Shown piece after piece: positions 1 through 8,094 of a DNA stretch of 64,000 nt. Source of the DNA: Centipeda infelix ATCC 43532 (lineage in GTDB: Bacteria; Bacillota; Negativicutes; Selenomonadales; Selenomonadaceae); contig NZ_JH376800.1 of the NCBI RefSeq assembly GCF_000234095.1, positions 139,502 through 203,501 on the forward strand, written 5' to 3'. The notes below the pieces were generated by a model. The model saw nothing but the letters and a program-made list of their open reading frames with translations, ran no database searches and had not been told where the DNA came from. A program made the position numbers and the translations under genes. How positions within the stretch are numbered: the first letter of the stretch is position 1; each line of letters begins with the position of its first letter.

Positions 1-10
1 TTTTTTGCTG

Positions 11-466
11 TTATTTCTTTTTCTCTTTTTCCTTTGCGCGTGCCTTTGCCGCCTTTTCCTTTGCCTTCGTCCTGTCACCGACCTTCTTTTCCTGCTGGTA
101 CTTGGCGTAGTCAACGCCCATGCTCGCCAGCTTGTGCTTGATCGTCATGATCGGGTGGCGCAGGAACATACCGCGCTGCGTGCTGTTCATGATCGTAAGG
201 AAGTCTTGCGTCGCCTTTGCACCGAAGCACGGGCGCTCGCAGCGATCGCAGATCGGCTTGGTGATGCCGTAGGGACAGCGGTCGATCTTCGTAAAGACGG
301 TGGCGAGGAGTGCCGTGCAGGAGGGGCAGAGCTTGCCTTCTTTTGGGCTGTGGTGCTTTTTGCAGTATACGCCGAAGGTTTTACGGATGTTCTCCTTTTC
401 CTTCGGAATGTTGTTCTTCAGTTCGGGCGGTTTGCGCTTCGGAAGGAAGCGGGAAAAGATGCTCAT
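11..466 (-). CDS. Nitrous oxide-stimulated promoter family protein
   Basis: A small soluble protein (151 residues from the ATG at 466) with a cysteine-rich N-terminal half. Cysteine pairs occur in CPSC, DRCPYG and ICDRCERPC, the spacing of a metal-binding domain. The C-terminus is a lysine/alanine/glutamate-rich tail (KAKEKAAKARAKEKEKKK). The layout matches the family named nitrous oxide-stimulated promoter protein; its biochemical role is not known to me. The ATG at 466 is preferred over the GTG at 475 because AGGTGA lies at a good distance upstream of the ATG. It is transcribed away from the degS-like gene. Confidence 0.75.
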   Translation of the reverse strand: MSIFSRFLPKRKPPELKNNIPKEKENIRKTFGVYCKKHHSPKEGKLCPSCTALLATVFTKIDRCPYGITKPICDRCERPCFGAKATQDFLTIMNSTQRGMFLRHPIMTIKHKLASMGVDYAKYQQEKKVGDRTKAKEKAAKARAKEKEKKK

Positions 467-562
467 TGCGTTCACCTGTGCTTTCGTCTATTTCTTGCGC
501 GGATGCGCTTTTTCTCTCCATTTCGTCATTTTACCGATTTTTTTGGGAAAATGCAAGTCTGC

Positions 563-591
563 GTGACTTTTGCCCTGAAATGGGGTACAAT
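563..591 (+). promoter_or_regulatory. Predicted sigma-70 type promoter of the degS-like gene
   Basis: GTGACT (563-568) and TACAAT (586-591) are separated by 17 bases, about 30 bases upstream of the start codon at 621. A good ribosome binding site (TAGGAGG, 610-616) follows. The -10 box is close to consensus and the -35 box is moderate. Confidence 0.5.
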
Positions 592-620
592 GAACGCGTA
601 TAACAGTTTAGGAGGATGCG

Positions 621-1871
621 ATGCGTACGAGTGAAAGACGACGGAGAGGCGAGCAGCGGATGGATGAGCAGCCCGTGGAAGGGATTGAAGAGGGGCAGCT
701 GCGCAGACTGCTGACCAGTACGATCGATGCGATCGAGGACAATAAGACCCAGATCTTTGATATCTACCAAAATACGCGCAGCGAGGTGGATAGGGCGCGG
801 GAGCGCCTAGCGGAGCTGAAGAAGCGCGTTGCGGAGTCGATTGCGCGCGTGGACTCCCTTTCCGTCGAGGAGCAGAAGGCGAAGCAGCGGCTCGCAGAGG
901 TGAGCCGGAACTTTGCCGAGCACACGGAGGATGAGATCCGAACGACCTATGAATCGGTATCGATCATCCAGATCAATCTTGCGCTCGAGCGCGAGAAGGA
1001 GCAGACCATGCGCATGGAGCGCGACAAGCTTGAGATCCGTCTGCGCTATCTTTACAATGTTGTGGCACGCGCAGAGCATATGGCACTCTCCATCGGCTCG
1101 GTGCTCAGTTACCTCAGCACACAAGTGAGCGGTGTCCTCTGGAAGATCGAGGCGGTGCAGAAGGACAAGTTTGTCGGCGCACGTATCATCAAGGCGACGG
1201 AGGAGGAACGCTACCGCATCTCGCGCGAGATGCACGACGGTCCGGCGCAGGATCTGGCGAATGTGCTCTTTATGACGACCATCACAGAGCGGCTTATGGA
1301 CCAGGACATGGATGAGGCGAAAAAAACCCTTGTGGATCTGCGCGGGGAAATCCGTAAGTGCCTCACAGGCGTGCGTCAAATCATTTTTGATATGCGGCCG
1401 ATGGCACTCGACGATTTGGGGCTTCCACAGGCGGTGGAGCAGCTCATCCGCCTCTTTGGCGAGCGCGGGAAGCTGCGTGGGACGTTCAGCCTTGAGGGGA
1501 CGCATTATACTCTGCCAAAGCATGTGGAAATTGCGATTTTCCGCATTGTGCAAGAGGCGCTGAACAATGTCGTCCACCATGCCAAGACGGACAAGGTGCG
1601 CGTGCGTATGCACTATACCGCACAGGCTCTTACGGTGCTGATTGCGGATGATGGAGTCGGCTTCGATATGAACCGTGTGCCGGAGGAAAAGGAGGAGCCG
1701 GATGCACTCGACATGGAGACGCAGCGCCGGCTGCGCGGTCGTCATTTCGGTGTGATCGGCATGGAGGAGCGTGCAAAGATCATCGGTGCGGCGATTCAGA
1801 TTCTCTCCGAGCCGGGAAAGGGGACGAAGGTGCATCTGCGCGTGCAGAACCGCATGATGGAGGACCGTTGA
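621..1871 (+). CDS. DegS-type sensor histidine kinase (orphan)
   Basis: Cytoplasmic two-component histidine kinase of the HisKA_3/NarL-partner class, 416 residues. Residues 20-140 are strongly heptad-like and charged, a DegS-like coiled-coil sensor region with no transmembrane segment. The phospho-acceptor motif REMHDGPAQDL gives His205. The HATPase_c domain follows, with an N box (IVQEALNNVVHHA, about residue 310), a G1 box (DDGVGFD, about 345) and GVIGMEERA near the end. B. subtilis DegS phosphorylates DegU; no response regulator is encoded next to this gene, so its partner must lie elsewhere. ATG 621 follows TAGGAGG; an in-frame ATG at 660 is less likely. The stop overlaps the TTG start of the next gene, so the two are probably co-translated. 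Confidence 0.85.
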   Translation: MRTSERRRRGEQRMDEQPVEGIEEGQLRRLLTSTIDAIEDNKTQIFDIYQNTRSEVDRARERLAELKKRVAESIARVDSLSVEEQKAKQRLAEVSRNFAEHTEDEIRTTYESVSIIQINLALEREKEQTMRMERDKLEIRLRYLYNVVARAEHMALSIGSVLSYLSTQVSGVLWKIEAVQKDKFVGARIIKATEEERYRISREMHDGPAQDLANVLFMTTITERLMDQDMDEAKKTLVDLRGEIRKCLTGVRQIIFDMRPMALDDLGLPQAVEQLIRLFGERGKLRGTFSLEGTHYTLPKHVEIAIFRIVQEALNNVVHHAKTDKVRVRMHYTAQALTVLIADDGVGFDMNRVPEEKEEPDALDMETQRRLRGRHFGVIGMEERAKIIGAAIQILSEPGKGTKVHLRVQNRMMEDR

Positions 1872-3319
1872 ACGCGCCGCTTGCAGAGGCGGTGCTCCGC
1901 TATGCGGGGCTGGGCGTACTGCCCTGTCACACGCCGGGACACAAGGGCGGGCGCGGGGCACATCCCATGCTGCGCCGCTTCTTTACGGAGGAGGGGCTGC
2001 GTGCGGATGTCTCGCTCTCGGCGGAGCTCGACGACCTCCATGCGCCGACGGGCTGCATCCGCGCGGCGGAGGAGCTGGCGGCGGAGGCGTACGGCGCGGA
2101 TGCGGCGTTCTTCATGGTGAATGGGACGACGGGTGCGATCCACACAATGCTGCTTGCTGCGCTTGCGCCGGGGGATGTTCTCCTCGTACCGCGCAATGTG
2201 CACCGCTCGGTTGTGGGGGCGATGATTCTTACGGGGGTGCGCCCCGTTTATATGCAGCCGGAGATTGACACACGGCTCGGCATTGCGATGGGGGTGTCAC
2301 TGCGTGCTGTGGAACGTGCCGTGTGCGAGCACCCCGAGGCACGCGCCGCGCTCCTCGTCTATCCGACGTACTACGGTGTGGCGACGGAGCTGGCGGCAAT
2401 CGCGGACTTTCTGCACGCGCGGGGCAAGCGCCTCCTCGTGGATGCAGCCCACGGGGCGCACTTTGCGTTCTCCGATGAACTGCCGCTGTCGGCAATGGCG
2501 GCAGGGGCGGATCTCTCGGCAGAGAGCACACACAAGCTGCTCGGCTCGCTGACGCAGACCTCGATGCTCCTCACACGCGGCGGACGCGTGTCGACAGCGC
2601 GGATTCGTGCGGCATCGGGCATCGTGCAGTCGACCAGTCCGAATGAAATCCTGCTCGCTTCGCTCGATCTCGCACGCGCACAGATGGCAGGAGAGGGGCG
2701 GGAACGTCTCGCCGTTGCGATTCGTGCGGCAGAGGAGCTGCGCCGCCGCATCAACGAAATCGAAGGGCTCTGGGCATTTGGTACAGAGTACATGGATGCG
2801 GACGGGATGGCGGCACTCGATCCGCTGAAGATCACGGTGCAGGTTACGGGGCTTGGACTTTCGGGCTTTGCGGCGGAGGAGGATCTGCGGCAGCGCAATG
2901 TCGCGTGCGAGCTTGCCGATGCGCGGAACGTGCTCCTGCTCCTCTCGTACGCGGATGGGGAACGGGAGACGGAGCGGGTCTTGGCGGCACTGCGGGGGAT
3001 GGCAGAGGAGAATGCGCCGATGTGTACGTCGCGCGGAGCGGCATCCTTTTTGGCACTGCCGCCGATTCCGGAGATGGCACTCGCGCCGCGCGATGCGTAT
3101 TTTGCACGCAGTGAGCATGTCGATGTCGGGCTGGCTGAGGGGCGGGTCGCGGCGGAGACGATCGTGTTCTATCCGCCGGGGATTCCCGTGCTCGCACCGG
3201 GCGATGTGATTGACGGCGCGACACTCGCGTATCTGCGTGCGATGAAGGCGGTCGGTGCGCGTGTCGTCGGAGCGGCAGATGCGTCACTCGGAACACTCAT
3301 GGTGATTGCGAAAGGCTGA
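1868..3319 (+). CDS. Orn/Lys/Arg decarboxylase family PLP enzyme (YaaO-like)
   Basis: PLP-dependent fold-type I enzyme of 483 residues, the size of the short Firmicute YaaO/SpeA-like group rather than the ~750-residue E. coli enzymes. The PLP lysine is Lys223 in STHKLLG; the upstream VDAAHGAHF (191-199) carries the Asp and His that contact the cofactor. The C-terminal decarboxylase domain contains the family sequence YPPGIPVLAPGD. The substrate (arginine, lysine or ornithine) cannot be read from sequence. The start is TTG at 1868, overlapping the stop of the kinase gene by four bases. Its place just before a thymidylate kinase gene matches the yaaO-tmk order of Bacillus. Confidence 0.85.
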   Translation: MNAPLAEAVLRYAGLGVLPCHTPGHKGGRGAHPMLRRFFTEEGLRADVSLSAELDDLHAPTGCIRAAEELAAEAYGADAAFFMVNGTTGAIHTMLLAALAPGDVLLVPRNVHRSVVGAMILTGVRPVYMQPEIDTRLGIAMGVSLRAVERAVCEHPEARAALLVYPTYYGVATELAAIADFLHARGKRLLVDAAHGAHFAFSDELPLSAMAAGADLSAESTHKLLGSLTQTSMLLTRGGRVSTARIRAASGIVQSTSPNEILLASLDLARAQMAGEGRERLAVAIRAAEELRRRINEIEGLWAFGTEYMDADGMAALDPLKITVQVTGLGLSGFAAEEDLRQRNVACELADARNVLLLLSYADGERETERVLAALRGMAEENAPMCTSRGAASFLALPPIPEMALAPRDAYFARSEHVDVGLAEGRVAAETIVFYPPGIPVLAPGDVIDGATLAYLRAMKAVGARVVGAADASLGTLMVIAKG

Positions 3320-3320
3320 T

Positions 3321-3992
3321 ATGGCAAACGGAAAACTCTTTATCATCGAGGCGGGGGACGGCTCGGGCAAGGAGACGCAGACACGGCTTCTCACGGAGCG
3401 GCTTGTGCACGAGGGATATCGCGTTGTACCTGTCACATTTCCCGACTATGCGGCGGACTCCTCCATGCTCGTGCGGATGTATCTGCGCGGCGACTTCGGC
3501 GCACATGCGGACGATGTGAATGCCTATGCGGCGTCGACGTTCTTTGCCGTTGACCGCTACGCTTCCTACCGCATGAAGTGGGGGCGGGACTATGAGGCGG
3601 GGGCAGTCATCCTCGCTGACCGCTACACCACGTCGAACATGGTACATCAAGCGGTGAAGATCACAGATGCAGCAGAGCGCGACGCCTATCTCGACTGGCT
3701 CTATGATCTGGAGTTCCGCAAGATGGGGCTGCCCGTGCCCGATGCCGTGTTCTTCCTCGACATGGAGCCGCGTGCGGCGGAGCGGCTGATTGTGGCGCGT
3801 GCGAGAGAAAAGGGCGGTACGCCCGATATCCACGAGCGCGATGCTGCCTACCTCGCACGTGCCCACGATGCCTACGTCCTCCTCGCCGCACGCTACGGTT
3901 GGGTGCGGATTCCGTCGAGCACGAATGGGGAGCCGCTGCCGATTGCGGAGATTCATGAGAACTTGTATGGGGAAGTTGTGAAACGGCTGTGA
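3321..3992 (+). CDS. tmk: Thymidylate kinase family protein
   Basis: P-loop kinase of 223 residues that should convert dTMP to dTDP. The P-loop is AGDGSGKETQ (residues 11-20) and the family DRY motif is at 100-102 (ILADRYTTSN). The ATG at 3321 is chosen over a TTG at 3306 because AAAGG lies just upstream and the P-loop then falls at its usual distance from the N-terminus. The usual E-G-x-D-G-S-G-K-T/S is altered here (A-G-D-G-S-G-K-E-T), and the middle contains insertions, so it is a divergent member. It sits between the YaaO-like gene and rnmV, as in Bacillus-type chromosomes. Confidence 0.8.
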   Translation: MANGKLFIIEAGDGSGKETQTRLLTERLVHEGYRVVPVTFPDYAADSSMLVRMYLRGDFGAHADDVNAYAASTFFAVDRYASYRMKWGRDYEAGAVILADRYTTSNMVHQAVKITDAAERDAYLDWLYDLEFRKMGLPVPDAVFFLDMEPRAAERLIVARAREKGGTPDIHERDAAYLARAHDAYVLLAARYGWVRIPSSTNGEPLPIAEIHENLYGEVVKRL

Positions 3993-4525
3993 TTAAAGAA
4001 GTCATCATTGTCGAGGGGAAGATGGATGTGCGGGCGGTGCGGCGTGCAGTCGAGGCAGACTGCATCATCACGGATGGGTTTCGTCTGCGGAGCGCGGCAA
4101 TTAAGAACATCCGCGCCGCATACGAGAAGCGCGGCATCATTATCCTCACCGATCCCGATACCGTGGGGGAGCGCATTCGCGCACGGTTGACCGAGATGTT
4201 CCCGCGTGCCCGTCATGCCTTCATTCCCGTCGAGGATGCGACGAATCTGAGCGACGGCGATATCGGCATCGAGCAGGCAAATCCTGCCGCGATTCGTGCC
4301 GCGCTTGAAAAGGTGCGGACACCGATGGCCGCGCCCACAGAGATTTTCTCGATGGCGGATATGATGGCGCACGGACTGACAGGCACGGAGGATGCTGCCG
4401 CACGGCGTGCACGTCTCGGACACTGTCTCGGACTCGGCTTTGCAAATGCCAAGACCTTTCTCCGTCGTCTGAACACCTACGGGATTACCCGCGAGGAATT
4501 TACATCCGCAACAGAGGAGCTATAA
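3989..4525 (+). CDS. rnmV: Ribonuclease M5
   Basis: RNase M5 trims the 5S rRNA precursor. The 178-residue protein is a Toprim domain plus the family's C-terminal extension. Catalytic residues are visible: Glu9 in IIVEGKMD and the DxD pair Asp55/Asp57 in ILTDPDTVG. The C-terminal part (LGLGFANAKTFLRRLNTYGIT) is the rnmV signature. The start is GTG 3989, overlapping the tmk stop by four bases. The stop overlaps the rsmA start by one base, the classic rnmV-rsmA pairing of Firmicutes. Confidence 0.93.
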   Translation: MIKEVIIVEGKMDVRAVRRAVEADCIITDGFRLRSAAIKNIRAAYEKRGIIILTDPDTVGERIRARLTEMFPRARHAFIPVEDATNLSDGDIGIEQANPAAIRAALEKVRTPMAAPTEIFSMADMMAHGLTGTEDAAARRARLGHCLGLGFANAKTFLRRLNTYGITREEFTSATEEL

Positions 4526-5394
4526 TGAACGCAAGTATTCCCGTCATCGCCGACCCAAAGGTCACGCGCCACATCCTGAATGCCTTTCACCTGCGTGCAA
4601 GCAAGCGTCTTGGGCAGAACTTTCTTGTGGACAGGGGTGTGGTGCAGGGGATTGTCGATGCGGCGGAGCTCTCGCCCGCCGATACCGTGCTTGAGATTGG
4701 ACCCGGGATCGGGACGCTGACACAAGGGCTTGCTGAGACGGGGGCACGCGTTGTCGCCGTCGAGCTGGACAAGAAACTGCCCGCCGTCCTCGCCGAGACG
4801 CTGAAGGGATATGATAATGTAACGATTGTGCCTGGTGACATCCTGAAGCTGAATATCATGGAAACGCTCAGACTTCGTGCGGGTGAACGATGCAAGGTCG
4901 TTGCAAATCTGCCCTACTACATCACAACGCCGATTATCATGACACTGCTTGAGCAGAGACTGCCGATTGAGCGGCTCGTTACGATGGTGCAAAAGGAAGT
5001 CGCCGTTCGCATGACGGCACGCCCGGGCTCGAAGGACTACGGCGCGCTCTCCATCGCCGTGCAGTACTTCACCGTGCCGCGCATGGTGATGGACGTGTCA
5101 CCGGGCTCCTTCCTGCCCGCGCCCGAGGTGACGAGTGCCGTCATCGCCTGTCATGTGCAGGATGTGCCAACGGTTCAGCCTACTGATGAAAAACTCTTTT
5201 TCCGTCTCGTTCGTGCCGCATTTATGCAGCGGCGCAAGACCCTCCTCAATGCGCTCACAGGCGCAGGTATCTCCAAGGAGATGAGCCGTGCGGGGCTTCT
5301 GGCGGCGGGCATCGCGGAGAATATGCGCGGCGAGCAGCTCTCACTTGCGGACTTTGCGCGGCTGTCCGATGTGGTCGGGCGTTTGGAGGAATGA
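4525..5394 (+). CDS. rsmA: 16S rRNA dimethyladenosine transferase
   Basis: RsmA/KsgA dimethylates A1518 and A1519 of 16S rRNA using SAM during 30S maturation. The 289-residue protein shows GQNFLVD (30-36), SAM motif I VLEIGPGIGTLT (55-66) and the catalytic NLPYYITTP (127-135). The C-terminal AAFMQRRKTLLNAL is typical. The ATG overlaps the TAA of rnmV. The stop overlaps the start of the following PHP gene, so translation is coupled along the whole run. Confidence 0.96.
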   Translation: MNASIPVIADPKVTRHILNAFHLRASKRLGQNFLVDRGVVQGIVDAAELSPADTVLEIGPGIGTLTQGLAETGARVVAVELDKKLPAVLAETLKGYDNVTIVPGDILKLNIMETLRLRAGERCKVVANLPYYITTPIIMTLLEQRLPIERLVTMVQKEVAVRMTARPGSKDYGALSIAVQYFTVPRMVMDVSPGSFLPAPEVTSAVIACHVQDVPTVQPTDEKLFFRLVRAAFMQRRKTLLNALTGAGISKEMSRAGLLAAGIAENMRGEQLSLADFARLSDVVGRLEE

Positions 5395-6176
5395 TGATGT
5401 TTTTCGACAGCCATATTCATACGGAGTTCTCCGCTGATTCTGAGATGAAAGCGGCGGATGCGCTGCATGAGGCGGAGCGGCAGGGACTTGGTCTGGTCTT
5501 TACCGAGCACCTCGACTATGACTATCCCTCGGCGGGCACCGAGGAATTTATCTTCGATCCTGAGGCGTATTGGGCGGCGTATGAGCCGCTCCGTGCCAAG
5601 GGAAATCTCTCGCTCGGGGTTGAGATGGGGATGATGGCGAGCGCACGCGAAAAAAATGCCGCATTCCTGCGGCGTGTTCCATTTGATTTCGTACTCGGTT
5701 CGATTCATTTTTTGGATGTGAAGGATCTCTACTATCCCGAGACGTTCGAGGGGCGCGAGAAACGGGAGATGTATCACGAATACCTTACCGTGATGCGCGA
5801 CGAGATCTATGCGCACCCCTTTATCAACGTTCTCGCACACATCGACTACATCGCACGCAACGCACCTTTCGATAATCCAGAGCTTTCCTATGGGGATTTC
5901 ACCGACGACATCGACGCTGTCCTGCGCGCCCTCGTCGCGATGGACACCGTCATCGAGATCAACACGCGTCGCCTTGGCACACCGCGCGGCATCAAGGAAC
6001 TTGCGCCCATCTACCGCCGCTATCATGAACTCGGCGGACGCTATGTCACCATCGGCTCGGATGCCCACGTCCCCGATGGTGTCGGTCGGAACTATGACCG
6101 TGCGCGTGAACTCGCCCATGCTTTTGATCTTACTATCGTCACATTTCGTGAGCTGCAGATGCGGCTCTGTGAGTAA
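5391..6176 (+). CDS. PHP-domain phosphatase, histidinol-phosphatase (HisJ) family
   Basis: A 261-residue PHP-fold metallohydrolase. Metal-binding motifs are DSHIHTEFSADS at the N-terminus, TEHLDYDYP, and LGSIHFLD in the middle, with GSDAHVP near the C-terminus. These fit the histidinol-phosphatase HisJ/HisK branch, which hydrolyses L-histidinol phosphate. No his genes are nearby, so another phosphoester is possible. Three consecutive ATG codons occur at 5391-5399; the first overlaps the rsmA stop. Confidence 0.8.
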   Translation: MMMFFDSHIHTEFSADSEMKAADALHEAERQGLGLVFTEHLDYDYPSAGTEEFIFDPEAYWAAYEPLRAKGNLSLGVEMGMMASAREKNAAFLRRVPFDFVLGSIHFLDVKDLYYPETFEGREKREMYHEYLTVMRDEIYAHPFINVLAHIDYIARNAPFDNPELSYGDFTDDIDAVLRALVAMDTVIEINTRRLGTPRGIKELAPIYRRYHELGGRYVTIGSDAHVPDGVGRNYDRARELAHAFDLTIVTFRELQMRLCE

Positions 6177-6219
6177 AACACGACGAATTTGTCGACTTTT
6201 GTGCAAGCGCTTTTATACA

Positions 6220-6248
6220 TTGCCTCTCCACCTCTTTCCTGTTATAAT
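6220..6248 (+). promoter_or_regulatory. Predicted promoter of the AEC transporter gene
   Basis: TTGCCT (6220-6225) and a perfect TATAAT (6243-6248) are separated by 17 bases. The element lies about 30 bases upstream of the GTG start at 6277, with GGGGAGG (6263-6269) as ribosome binding site. Confidence 0.6.
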
Positions 6249-6276
6249 ACAGTCGAATGGGTGGGGAGGCTTTTTT

Positions 6277-7218
6277 GTGCTTAGCAATTTTTTTGTCGCA
6301 CTCGGCGGCGTCGTTCCCCTCTTCTGTCTGATGGCGGTCGGTGTCTTTGTGAAGCGTTCGCGCCTTCTCGCAGAGGACGAACTTCGGCATGTGAACCGCA
6401 TGGTGTTCCGTGTGTTCTTCTTCTTTATGATGTTCTACAACATCTACATCTCCGATCCGGGGACGGCGTTCCAGCCGCTGCTCATGCTCTTCGGTGTGGG
6501 CGGTGTGCTGCTCACGGCACTCGTCTTTACGGGGATTGTCTGCCGTATTGAGCCGGACAATGCGCGGCGCGGTCCGATGATCCAGGCGGCCTTTCGCGGC
6601 AATTACGTTCTCATGGGCATCCCTCTCGTCAGCAACATCTTCGGTGATGGGGCAATTGCGATTCCGACCATGATGATTGCTGCCATCGTTCCCCTCTATA
6701 ATGTACTCGGCGTGCTCGTGCTCGAGACCTTTCGCGGCGGACGATTTGACCTCCTGCCGATTTTGCGCAGCGTACTCATGAACCCTATGATCCTGGGGGC
6801 GATTGCGGGGGCGTTGTGCCGTCTCGTAGAGCTGCCGATTCCTGCGCCTGTGCTGAAGCCTGTCGCGCAGATCGCGGCGGCGACCACGCCCATCGCGCTC
6901 ATCATCCTCGGTGCATCTTTTCATGGTGGGAGCTATCACGCACATTTGCGCCAACTCATCTTTTCGGTTGCCTCACGGCTCATCATTGTGCCTGCCATCG
7001 TGCTTTCGCTTGCAATCGTACTTGGCTTTCGCGGTGTCGAGCTCGTGACGCTCATCGCCGTGTTTGCCACACCTTGCGCCGTCGCCGGCTTCGCTATGGC
7101 ACAGCAGATGCAGGCGGATGCGGAGCTTGCAGGCAACAGTGTCGTCTACAGCAGTGCGCTGTCCTGCTTTACGATTTTCGGATGGGTGTTTCTGCTCAAG
7201 ACGTTAGAACTTTTTTGA
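6277..7218 (+). CDS. AEC family permease (auxin efflux carrier type)
   Basis: An inner-membrane protein of 313 residues with about ten hydrophobic segments, in the 5+5 layout of the AEC family (malate, other carboxylates or auxin-like efflux in other organisms). Family features are the early PLFCLMAVGVFVKR and a C-terminal half with TPCAVAGFAMAQQM, where polar residues interrupt a membrane helix. The reading frame is open far upstream into the preceding gene, but GTG 6277 is chosen: it follows GGGGAGG and a TATAAT promoter and begins the first membrane helix. The substrate is unknown. It is the last gene before the polysaccharide locus. Confidence 0.8.
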   Translation: MLSNFFVALGGVVPLFCLMAVGVFVKRSRLLAEDELRHVNRMVFRVFFFFMMFYNIYISDPGTAFQPLLMLFGVGGVLLTALVFTGIVCRIEPDNARRGPMIQAAFRGNYVLMGIPLVSNIFGDGAIAIPTMMIAAIVPLYNVLGVLVLETFRGGRFDLLPILRSVLMNPMILGAIAGALCRLVELPIPAPVLKPVAQIAAATTPIALIILGASFHGGSYHAHLRQLIFSVASRLIIVPAIVLSLAIVLGFRGVELVTLIAVFATPCAVAGFAMAQQMQADAELAGNSVVYSSALSCFTIFGWVFLLKTLELF

Positions 7219-7231
7219 AAACGTAAGTACC

Positions 7232-7259
7232 TTGACAGTTGGTTTGAATTTTGTATAAT
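7232..7259 (+). promoter_or_regulatory. Main promoter of the surface polysaccharide locus
   Basis: A consensus TTGACA (7232-7237) and consensus TATAAT (7254-7259) are separated by 16 bases, about 35 bases upstream of the export gene start at 7295. This is among the strongest promoter matches in the window, and genes run on the plus strand behind it for over 27 kb with short gaps or overlaps. No JUMPStart/ops-like element or clear attenuator was seen in the short leader. Confidence 0.7.
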
Positions 7260-7294
7260 TAAGATTAGATTGCAATGTGAAGGGGATAGCCACA

Positions 7295-8077
7295 ATGACA
7301 TGGAAGAAACATCTCGCAGCTCTCGGTGCGTTTGCACTGCTTGGCAGCGTTGGCACCATCCAGCCGTCTGTGCAGGCGGCTGGGAATACCTCTGCCGGTC
7401 CAACAGTTGTGAGTGATATGCCGCACCACGTCGTTGAGGGCGGCGACTTTAAGGTCGCCACACTTAAGGGAGATCGTCTGCTTGAAACCTATCGTCTGAC
7501 GAAGTATGATGTACTCGATATTCAGATTGTTGGATTCTCTACCTTCGAATCGAGCGAATCTGCGAAGAGCGGTGGGCTGAACAACGTTGTAATCGGACCC
7601 GATGGCTATGTTCAGCTGCCCTATGCCGGCTCAATCAAACTTGCGGGACTCACGCTTGATGAAGCAAAAAACTTGATTTCCGACCGCTTGCGCACCTATC
7701 TGCGCTTTCCCGATATATCGCTCATCGTCAAGACCTATGGACCGCGCAAGATTTACGTTATGGGGGAGGTCAAGACCCCCGGGATTCACGAACTTGGAGC
7801 CGACAGCTTGAATGCCTACGCAGCAATCTCATCAGCCGGCGGTGTCACTCGTCGCGGACGCAGCACACAGGTACAAGTGCTCCGTGTCATAGGTGATACC
7901 ATGTACTATAAGCAGCTGAATATCAAGAATTACATTAAGAAGCATGACCTCACACAGAACGTCGTGTTGCAGGATGGCGATATCGTCTACGTGCCGCGCT
8001 CGAACGGCATCAAGTTTGATGAAGATGTTTTGCCGTATATCAATGTTTGGACAATGTATAAGGCTGTGGCAAACTAA
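7295..8077 (+). CDS. Polysaccharide export protein (Wza family, SLBB domain)
   Basis: Exported component of a Wza/Wzz-type envelope export machine, 260 residues. The N-terminus is a signal peptide (KKH, then LAALGAFALLGSVG) with an Ala-x-Ala-like cleavage site near residue 28 and no lipobox cysteine. The poly-export domain covers about 65-150 (YRLTKYDVLDIQIVGF, GPDGYVQLPYAG) and an SLBB domain about 155-240 (KIYVMGEVKTPG, LQDGDIVYVPRS). E. coli Wza is a ~380-residue lipoprotein, so this is a short, non-lipidated version. ATG 7295 is preferred over GTG 7277 because GAAGGGG lies at a suitable distance. An outer-membrane-type exporter supports a diderm envelope. Confidence 0.88.
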   Translation: MTWKKHLAALGAFALLGSVGTIQPSVQAAGNTSAGPTVVSDMPHHVVEGGDFKVATLKGDRLLETYRLTKYDVLDIQIVGFSTFESSESAKSGGLNNVVIGPDGYVQLPYAGSIKLAGLTLDEAKNLISDRLRTYLRFPDISLIVKTYGPRKIYVMGEVKTPGIHELGADSLNAYAAISSAGGVTRRGRSTQVQVLRVIGDTMYYKQLNIKNYIKKHDLTQNVVLQDGDIVYVPRSNGIKFDEDVLPYINVWTMYKAVAN

Positions 8078-8094
8078 GTGGGAGAGTGAAGAAC

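Noticed and set aside
807-1961. 384-codon minus-strand frame over the degS-like gene
   Set aside because: Antisense shadow without a ribosome binding site; the plus strand gene has clear kinase motifs.
2297-3118. Minus-strand frame over the decarboxylase gene
   Set aside because: Shadow frame; His/Arg-rich low-information translation.
5175-6206. 343-codon minus-strand frame over rsmA and the PHP gene
   Set aside because: It spans two well-supported genes in the opposite direction and lacks any recognisable domain.
5809-6276. Upstream extension of the AEC permease frame
   Set aside because: It overlaps the PHP gene by more than 360 bases; the GTG at 6277 has a promoter, ribosome binding site and the first membrane helix.
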